Part shown: positions 61,256-64,000 of the stretch, in pieces
How the letters are laid out: every line of letters begins with the position of its first letter
Position numbering within the stretch: the stretch's first letter is position 1
DNA from: Rhodococcus sp. 14-1411-2a
GTDB lineage: Bacteria > Actinomycetota > Actinomycetes > Mycobacteriales > Mycobacteriaceae
Reading direction: 5' to 3'
DNA: 64,000 nucleotides
Assembly (NCBI RefSeq): GCF_002259485.1
Contig: NZ_NPGA01000012.1
Span: 186,001-250,000 of the forward strand
Notes under the pieces: generated by a model
Seen by the model: the letters and a program-made list of their open reading frames with translations, nothing else
Database searches by the model: none
What the model was told of the DNA's origin: nothing
Position numbers and translations under genes: made by a program

Positions 61256-62547
61256 GCGCCGGTGACCCCGGCGATTCCGCTCTGCAACGCCGAGACGGTG
61301 GCAGCGGCATCCTGCGAACCGGCGAACGCAAGATCGAGTTGCTCCTTGAGAACCGGAATGATCGCCGACATCGACGGCGACGCGACCTGAGCGGCATCCT
61401 GCGGCTGCACCGTAGTGGCCTGAGCTGCGAAGATCGGGGCCAGCTCCGACCGGATATCGAACTCGAGGTCGGAGTTGAGCAGATCGGTACGCGTCGGCAG
61501 CAACGAGGCGGCCCTGCAGAAGTTGCGCATCTGTTCCTGCTGGGTGACGAACTCGAGGAACGACGCCGCCAGCTCCGGCTGCGAGGTCTGCGACGTGGCG
61601 ACGAGTGCGTTGCCACCGAAGTCGCCGCCGCCCCGGCGATCTCGGGGTGCGAAGGTGGCCGTCCAATCGAAACTGGCCGTCGCATCGGCGTCGGGCAATT
61701 GGAATGCACCCGACCACACCATCGCCACCGACTGCGAGAACCAGGCCTCGCTGGCGTAACTCGACGACGCGATGGTGTTGTTCGCCGGCACATAGCCGTT
61801 CGAGAAGAACGACGACGAGAATTCGACGGCTCGGCGCGCCTCGTCGGAGTCGATCAGTGGAGTCTTCTGGTCCTCGGCCAGGAAGGACCCGCCGGCCTGG
61901 AACAGCAGACTCAACCAGCGGGTGACGCCGTTGCCCTGCCAGTTGTAGGCCCACGGGTACTTGTCGGCCGGCAGCGAGGAACGCAGTCGGTCGCCGATCG
62001 ACGCCAACTCGTCCCACGTCCAGGCGTCGTCCAGGCTTGTCGGAACCGAGTCGATACCGGCCTGCGACAACAGGTTTCGGTTCACCAGAATTGCCGAAGT
62101 GTCGGTGTGGTGCGGTAGGCCGTAGGGGATTCCGCCGTTCTGCACTGCGGCCCACGCTGTGGGCGTGAACTGATCCCGCGTGTCCGACGCCAACAGCGGC
62201 GACAGATCGAGCAATTGGCCGCGGCCGGCGTACGCACCGAACGTGTAGTACGGAACGCGGAAGATGTCGGGTGGATTGCCCGCCTGTAGTTGGGCGTCGA
62301 TGTTGGTGAACATCTGCTCGTACGGCACCGCGTTGAGGGTGATCGTCGTCCCGGGGTTGGCCGCCTCGAACGCGCTGATCGAGTCGCGGAAGCCGGCCAG
62401 CTCGGCATCGGTACCCCAGGTGGTGAACGTGAGTGTGCCCTCGGTCTGCTGCGACGGGCTGGATCTGACGAAGCCGCATCCGGCCAGCAGCAACGGCACT
62501 GCGGCGGCACCGGATCCGATCAGGAAGGATCGACGATCGAGAGGCAT
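61252..62547 (-). CDS. Sugar ABC transporter solute-binding lipoprotein (Tat type)
   Basis: A 431-residue family 1 binding protein from ATG 62547; the upstream extension is unlikely because GGAG precedes this ATG. The N-terminus has Asp-Arg-Arg-Ser-Phe-Leu (Tat) and the lipobox Leu-Ala-Gly-Cys (Cys24). It is the first gene of the importer. Its ligand is unknown; with GH36/GH42 far away, no sugar is implied by neighbours. Confidence 0.92.
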   Translation of the reverse strand: MPLDRRSFLIGSGAAAVPLLLAGCGFVRSSPSQQTEGTLTFTTWGTDAELAGFRDSISAFEAANPGTTITLNAVPYEQMFTNIDAQLQAGNPPDIFRVPYYTFGAYAGRGQLLDLSPLLASDTRDQFTPTAWAAVQNGGIPYGLPHHTDTSAILVNRNLLSQAGIDSVPTSLDDAWTWDELASIGDRLRSSLPADKYPWAYNWQGNGVTRWLSLLFQAGGSFLAEDQKTPLIDSDEARRAVEFSSSFFSNGYVPANNTIASSSYASEAWFSQSVAMVWSGAFQLPDADATASFDWTATFAPRDRRGGGDFGGNALVATSQTSQPELAASFLEFVTQQEQMRNFCRAASLLPTRTDLLNSDLEFDIRSELAPIFAAQATTVQPQDAAQVASPSMSAIIPVLKEQLDLAFAGSQDAAATVSALQSGIAGVTGA

Positions 62548-62635
62548 TGCTGGGCTCCGTTCATCGGCTGCCGGTGCGGCAGACCAACTGGTCCGCCGCA
62601 GGGTAACCACGACGGTCTGCGCCCAAACCCGGCCG

Positions 62636-63652
62636 TCAGCTTCGGTTGCGCCCGGTGTGGTCGTACTCGACTCGGTGTGCACCGTCGCCCAGGTCGTCGA
62701 GCAGAATCGTCGCCGCCACGGGGCGGCCAGGAGGTAGGAGCCGGACCGTCACCGCGCCTGCTTTGGCGGCATCGAGTGCGCTCGACGCGGCGGCCACGAT
62801 GCGTTCTCGGGCGTCGTCGTCGAGAGCGTTCGGAGATCGGTCGTCGAGCATCATCACCTCCACCCCGCGGGCCCGCGCAGACCTGGCCGCGCGAGCGAGA
62901 TCGGGTCGCACCAGACCGCGGGCGCGGAGGGAATCGCGGAGCTCGGCTTCGAGGAGTCGACACGCGAGGACTTCCTCCTCGGTGGGATCGGGGCCGTCGG
63001 CGATGCGCTGCAGCAGCGGACGGGCCAACGCGTCGAGACTGGCCAGACGAGCGTCGCGTTCCTCGAGCACGGCCGCCGCCGCGGCCTGGGACGCGATACG
63101 CACCGTCGACTGCTTGCGCAGCTCGAAAATTGCGGCGGCCAAGGGACGAATGGTGAAGGCGAAGAACGTCGCCATCAACAGCGGCGCGATGTTGATCGCG
63201 CTGAACGAGAGCCCGTACAGAAATCCCTGACCCGTCACCGCCGCCCACCCGATGGCCACCGACATGGTCAGTGCCAGCCCGAGCCACGCGGCGAGTGTGC
63301 GACCGCGGACACACATGAAGGTGTAGATCACCACCGACATCCCCAGGGGCCAGGTCTGCAAGCTTCCGGTCAGCGGCACCGGCAGGACGGCGAAGACCAG
63401 CGCGGCTGCCACCGGGCCCGATACGGTCATCAGTGCGGTCGACTGCGCGGTCAGTGGGTCACCAGGTGCCCGGAGCAGCAGGATGACCGCGGCCGAGAGT
63501 GCAAGCACAGCTGCGTACTCGGGCCACACTGCGGACACCCCGGTCAGGGTTGCGGATGCGCACACCAGGCACGCGAGGATGAAGAAACCGGCAACCGCGT
63601 ACGCCGCCGCCGACCTCATCGACAGCAGGTCGCGGATGTCCTGGCCGTTCAT
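62636..63652 (-). CDS. Sensor-kinase-like membrane protein without clear His or ATP-binding motifs
   Basis: About 338 residues from ATG 63652 (63661 is an alternative). Five to six hydrophobic helices fill residues 15-170. A helical segment with Glu-Glu-Arg-Asp-Ala-Arg-Leu-Ala-Ser-Leu-Asp follows, where a HisKA_3 helix would lie, but no phospho-acceptor His is seen. The last 100 residues resemble the layout of a HATPase domain without the N box and Gly-rich loops. Its start overlaps the upstream ATPase-domain gene by 4 bases. Confidence 0.6.
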   Translation of the reverse strand: MNGQDIRDLLSMRSAAAYAVAGFFILACLVCASATLTGVSAVWPEYAAVLALSAAVILLLRAPGDPLTAQSTALMTVSGPVAAALVFAVLPVPLTGSLQTWPLGMSVVIYTFMCVRGRTLAAWLGLALTMSVAIGWAAVTGQGFLYGLSFSAINIAPLLMATFFAFTIRPLAAAIFELRKQSTVRIASQAAAAAVLEERDARLASLDALARPLLQRIADGPDPTEEEVLACRLLEAELRDSLRARGLVRPDLARAARSARARGVEVMMLDDRSPNALDDDARERIVAAASSALDAAKAGAVTVRLLPPGRPVAATILLDDLGDGAHRVEYDHTGRNRS

Positions 63653-64000
63653 CGCTTCCACCCCAATCGCACTATGGTGCCTGCGCTGGAGGATTCGATC
63701 TCGGCCGACCCGCCGTCGAGTTGACGCATTCGGCCTTCGATGCTGACGGCGACGCCGAGTCGGTGGGGCGGCACCGAACGTCGATCGAAGCCGATGCCGT
63801 TGTCCTGAACGGTGATGCGCATCGACGACGGGGCCAGCTCCACGGCAACCGAACGATGTGATGCCCTGGCATGAATTCTACTGTTGCGCAAAGCCTCTGC
63901 CAGTGCCGCGGCGATGGCGCGTACCGTCTCGGCCGGGTAGTGCTCTGTCCGCTCGAGCGCGCCCTCGTGCACGGTGAAGTCGATCGACTCGTCCACTGTC
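63649..64000 (-). CDS. Histidine kinase ATPase domain (cut by the window edge)
   Basis: The last 117 or so residues of a protein; an ATG at 63996 lies at the very edge, but the gene probably begins outside the window. The N box reads Glu-Ala-Leu-Arg-Asn-Ser, and Asp-Asn-Gly-Ile-Gly-Phe is the ATP-lid motif. A Gly-Gly-Ser-Ala-Glu-Ile segment ends the domain. It is a HATPase_c of the NarX/DesK-like class. It is followed by the kinase-like membrane gene, so the pair may form one sensor. Confidence 0.75.
   Translation of the reverse strand, partial: TVDESIDFTVHEGALERTEHYPAETVRAIAAALAEALRNSRIHARASHRSVAVELAPSSMRITVQDNGIGFDRRSVPPHRLGVAVSIEGRMRQLDGGSAEIESSSAGTIVRLGWKR

Overview
The window reads as chromosomal DNA of a high-GC actinomycete, most likely Rhodococcus or a close Nocardiaceae relative (inference). 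The grounds are the GC-rich codon use with many GTG starts, a WhiB regulator, a DUF222/HNH (13E12-type) protein, DUF5313- and DUF6474-like proteins, a secretory lipase and Tat-type sugar-binding lipoproteins. Genes are densely packed with many 1-17 bp overlaps. No rRNA, tRNA, CRISPR array, insertion sequence or phage gene was recognised. The only stretch above 300 bases without a protein gene is 1182-1594, which holds a perfect palindrome and a candidate structured RNA.

Layout. 1-1181: end of a membrane protein, then a leftward methyltransferase-DsrE pair with a CsoR/CstR-like palindrome upstream. 1276-3193: a retron-like unit made of a candidate msr-msd RNA, a reverse transcriptase and a small two-helix YrhK-like membrane protein. 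3213-14983: a galactoside utilisation divergon. Its left arm is alpha-galactosidase, two permeases and a Tat lipoprotein; its right arm is GH42 beta-galactosidase, DeoR regulator, galT, galK and an MsmK-type ATPase. 15085-22215: a secreted protein, a MerR/GyrI-like regulator, DedA, a kinase/response regulator/DUF4097 operon and a photolyase-like flavoprotein of apparently permuted domain order. 22258-25046: fmdB divergent from formamidase fmdA, then two unknowns. 25282-31546: DUF222/HNH, small PLDc_N proteins, GNAT, aldo/keto reductase and a BCAT-like aminotransferase. 31550-36500: serine hydrolase, TetR with paired operators facing an alpha/beta hydrolase, RraA, WhiB and a TipAL-like regulator. 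36537-43518: secretory lipase, succinate-semialdehyde dehydrogenase, a beta-propeller lipoprotein and an MFS exporter followed by MarR. 43734-47425: an FbpABC-type importer. 47552-53406: pRiA4b-like protein, VOC protein, TDT transporter with LysR, and an Eco29kI-like restriction-modification pair. 53442-56867: a CopD-CopC-YcnI copper cluster. 56963-64000: TM0106-type nuclease, SDR, a second sugar importer without its own ATPase, and a sensor-kinase-like pair cut by the window edge.

How it fits together. The galactoside locus would import an alpha- or beta-galactoside, split it in the cytosol and convert galactose by GalK and GalT; galE is not in view. The MsmK-type ATPase could energise both incomplete sugar importers (inference). 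The strongest candidate for an undescribed system is the retron-like unit at 1276-3193. It has a retron-class RT with a changed NAxxH motif, a fold-back RNA region directly upstream and a possible membrane effector directly downstream.
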